From the NCBI GenBank assembly GCA_019509985.1, contig JAEKLF010000076.1, positions 1-40,500 of the forward strand: 40,500 nt of DNA, given 5' to 3'. This document shows, one piece after another, positions 38,785 to 40,500 of this stretch (positions are counted from its first letter, which is position 1; each line of letters opens with the position of its first letter). The notes below the pieces were generated by a model, which saw only the letters and a list, made by a program, of their open reading frames with translations, was not told the origin of the DNA and ran no database searches. The position numbers and the translations under genes were made by a program. The DNA is from Burkholderiales bacterium. GTDB taxonomy: Bacteria; Pseudomonadota; Gammaproteobacteria; Burkholderiales; Burkholderiaceae_C.

Positions 38785-39333
38785 ATGAAGCACTTCTCCG
38801 AACTCAGCCCCAGCGCCGAACGCGTCGTCGACGCCGCCGAGGGCCTGCTGCAGCAGCAGGGCTACAACGGTTTTTCCTATGACGACGTGGCGCGGCTGAT
38901 CGGCATCAAGAAGCCCAGCATCCACCACCACTTCGCCACCAAGGCCGACCTGGCCGCCATGGTGGTGCAGCGCTACACCCATCGCTTTCGTGCCCACGAT
39001 CGGCTGGCCGCCTACGGCGAGCTGTTCGACGGCACCTTTGCGCGCGAGCGCCGCCTGTGCGTCTGCGGCATGCTGGGCGCAGAGGCCCACGAGCTGCCCG
39101 AGGCCGTGCGCGATGAAGTGGCGCGCTTCTTCGACATCAACCTGCGCTGGCTGCGGGAGGGCTTCGAGCTGGCCCGGCGCGAGGGTTCGCTCGGCCCGGG
39201 CGCCGAGCCCGAGGCGCTGGCGCGGGCCTATCTCTGCGCCCTCGAGGGCGCGATGGTGGTCGGCCGCGGCCAGGCCAGCAACCAGGGGCCGTCCACTGTC
39301 GGCCGCGCCCTGCTCGATCTTTGCTGGCGCTAA
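38785..39333 (+). CDS. TetR/AcrR-family transcriptional regulator
   Basis: The product is 182 residues from ATG 38785. No ribosome site precedes the ATG. An upstream in-frame TTG at 38746 would put the operator inside the gene and is less likely. The N-terminal helix-turn-helix (about 12-58) has GYNGFSYDDVARLIGIKKPS and the HHHFATKADL recognition region. The C-terminal ligand domain (about 70-182) contains the CVCGMLGAEAHELPEAVR segment, which is seen in TetR regulators of the YxaF/LmrA-like group. The ligand is unknown. The operator repeat suggests it represses itself and the following dehydrogenase gene. Confidence 0.93.
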   Translation: MKHFSELSPSAERVVDAAEGLLQQQGYNGFSYDDVARLIGIKKPSIHHHFATKADLAAMVVQRYTHRFRAHDRLAAYGELFDGTFARERRLCVCGMLGAEAHELPEAVRDEVARFFDINLRWLREGFELARREGSLGPGAEPEALARAYLCALEGAMVVGRGQASNQGPSTVGRALLDLCWR

Positions 39334-39411
39334 GCGCCGGCCTCAGTCCAGGATTCCAGCCCGGCACCCGGTGAGCGGGGGTGCAAGCACGGGCATTTTT
39401 CCGCTCGCGAT

Positions 39412-39431
39412 ACCTACCAATTAGATGGTAG
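39412..39431. promoter_or_regulatory. Second operator-like site upstream of the dehydrogenase gene
   Basis: ACCTACCAATT is identical to the left half and core of the palindrome at 38753. It is followed by AGATGGTAG, giving CTACCA/TGGTAG arms with a 6-base spacer instead of 2. It ends 15 bases before ATG 39447 and just before AAGGAG, so a bound repressor would cover the transcription start region. Confidence 0.65.
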
Positions 39432-39446
39432 CCCAAGGAGATAGAG

Positions 39447-40223
39447 ATGACCCAAGAAAACTTCGCAGGCCGAAAGCTGCTCATCATCGGCGGCGGCAGC
39501 GGCATTGGCGCCCAGGTGGCAGCCGACGTACTGGCCCAGGGCGCGCAGGTGCTGCTGGTCGGGCGTAGCGCGGCCAAGCTGCAGGCGGTGGCCGAACGGC
39601 TGAACGCGCCGGACCGCGTGGCGACGATCGCCGCGGACATCACGACGCCCGCAGGCTTCGCCGCCGTGACCGAGGCGCTGCACGGGCCGCATCGCGACGT
39701 CGACCTGTTCGTCAACGCGGCCGGCGTCTTCGTGCCCAAGCCTTTTCTCGCCCACGAGCCGGCCGACTACGACGCCTACCACGACCTCAACCGCGCGAAT
39801 TTCTTCCTGACCCAGGCTGTCGCACGCCAATGGTTGGAGGCGAAGCGCCCAGGCGCCATCGTCAGCATCGGCTCGATGTGGGCGAAGCAAGCCATCGCGG
39901 CGACGCCGTCCTCGGCCTATTCCATGGCCAAGGCCGGCCTGCATGCGCTGACCCAGCATCTGGCGATGGAACTGGCCCCGCACGGCATTCGCGTGAATGC
40001 CGTGGCGCCGGCCGTCGTCGCGACGCCAATCTACGAGAGCTTCATCGCCAAGGACCAGGTCGAGACGACGCTGCGCGGCTTTGACGGCTTCCACCCGCTC
40101 GGCCGCGTCGGCCAGCCGCGGGATGTCGCCAGCGTCGTTGCCTTCCTGCTGTCGGTACAGGCGAGCTGGGTCACCGGCGTGGTGTGGGACGTGGACGGCG
40201 GTGTGATGGCCGGCCGCAACTGA
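39447..40223 (+). CDS. Short-chain dehydrogenase/reductase (SDR) family oxidoreductase
   Basis: The product is 258 residues, with AAGGAG 6 bases before ATG 39447. The nucleotide-binding loop is GGGSGIG (15-21), with Gly in place of the usual Thr before it. The NAAG motif is near residue 90. The catalytic Ser lies in an IVSIGSM stretch, and the YxxxK pair is Tyr158 and Lys162. The C-terminal part has the usual [17 protein letters not shown] and GVVWDVDGG motifs. The substrate cannot be told. The shared operator suggests it is induced by the ligand of the upstream TetR-type regulator. Confidence 0.93.
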   Translation: MTQENFAGRKLLIIGGGSGIGAQVAADVLAQGAQVLLVGRSAAKLQAVAERLNAPDRVATIAADITTPAGFAAVTEALHGPHRDVDLFVNAAGVFVPKPFLAHEPADYDAYHDLNRANFFLTQAVARQWLEAKRPGAIVSIGSMWAKQAIAATPSSAYSMAKAGLHALTQHLAMELAPHGIRVNAVAPAVVATPIYESFIAKDQVETTLRGFDGFHPLGRVGQPRDVASVVAFLLSVQASWVTGVVWDVDGGVMAGRN

Positions 40224-40231
40224 GGCGGGCA

Positions 40232-40256
40232 CAAAAAAGCCACCTCGGGAGGTGGC
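40232..40256 (-). terminator. Rho-independent terminator for the flgN-like gene, possibly bidirectional
   Basis: GCCACCTC (40239-40246) and GAGGTGGC (40249-40256) form a perfect 8-base stem with a 2-base loop. On the minus strand it is followed by six T residues. On the plus strand only a weak T-containing tail follows. It sits between the ends of two converging genes. Confidence 0.85.
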
Positions 40257-40277
40257 TTGGCTTGGGCGCCGAGGGGC

Positions 40278-40499
40278 TCAGGCCTGGTAGCTGCCGCCGA
40301 CACTGCGGCGTTCGGCTTTGCCACCAGCGCCATACAGGCCCGTGGGTTCGCTCGGGATCAACACGTCCAGCGCGCGGTCCAGCGAGGCGTTGCCGCGGGC
40401 CAGCGTCTCGCGCTGGGCGGCCAGCAGGCCGCCGGCACGCACGAGGCGGTTGCGCAGCGCGGCGGGCACATTGCCGGTGCGGGCGGCTTCGCTGAAGCT
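40278..40499 (-). CDS. Probable FlgN-like flagellar chaperone, C-terminal part (cut by window edge)
   Basis: The frame enters from the right edge and stops at 40278, giving 73 visible residues. The segment is helical (LRNRLVRAGGLLAAQRETLARGN, then ASLDRALDVL) and ends with a TGLYGAGGKAERR motif. A helix ending in an L-x-YGxxG turn is typical of the C-terminus of FlgN, the chaperone for hook-associated proteins FlgK and FlgL. A small internal ATG at 40469 would give a 63-residue protein, but the frame is open above it and coding character continues. The flgN call rests on the tail alone. It is followed by the terminator. Confidence 0.6.
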   Translation of the reverse strand, partial: SFSEAARTGNVPAALRNRLVRAGGLLAAQRETLARGNASLDRALDVLIPSEPTGLYGAGGKAERRSVGGSYQA

Positions 40500-40500
40500 C

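Noticed and set aside
39334..39411. Terminator after the TetR gene
   Set aside because: A GTGC/GCAC stem of four bases precedes five T residues, but the stem is too short to trust.

Overview
The window is high-GC DNA with dense, strongly biased codon use. Its gene set (minC-minD-minE, metG, a DUF3460 gene ahead of scpA, a VF530-type gene, DUF1841, a PEP-CTERM protein, a kefF/kefC pair and a probable flgN end) points to a betaproteobacterium of the order Burkholderiales, probably near the Rubrivivax/Roseateles/Leptothrix group. That placement is inferred from gene content, not from a marker tree.

Positions 1-22553 (minus strand, read right to left) look like one long operon for a type I secretion system and its giant substrate. 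The order is ABC exporter, TolC-like outer-membrane channel, MotB/SiiA-like protein, HlyD-like adaptor, MotA/SiiB-like protein, HDOD protein, membrane protein with degenerate GGDEF and EAL domains, and finally a giant RTX repeat protein. The giant gene starts at 13524 and stays open for 4508 codons to the left edge, so its C-terminus and secretion signal are outside the window. Three junctions are ATGA stop/start overlaps, and the other gaps are 4 to 68 bases. The ion-channel pair resembles SiiA/SiiB of the Salmonella SPI-4 giant-adhesin secretion system. The added HDOD and GGDEF-EAL genes suggest control by signalling. This combination is the most interesting thing in the window.

Positions 22554-32093 are housekeeping. 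They hold an acyltransferase, a small VF530-type protein, minCDE (minus strand), a roughly 600-base gap with several DnaA-box-like nonamers, a small basic protein, metG, a SulP transporter, a DUF3460 protein, scpA and an unrecognised protein.

Positions 32121-36854 hold a DUF808 membrane protein and a MaoC-like hydratase (minus strand). Next come the fused remains of a response regulator, an apparent histidine-kinase tail and an outer-membrane barrel, followed by kefF and kefC (potassium efflux).

Positions 36918-40500 hold a PEP-CTERM protein (minus strand), a DUF1841 protein, a TetR regulator and a short-chain dehydrogenase that share operator-like palindromes, a terminator, and the 3' end of a probable flgN gene cut by the right edge.
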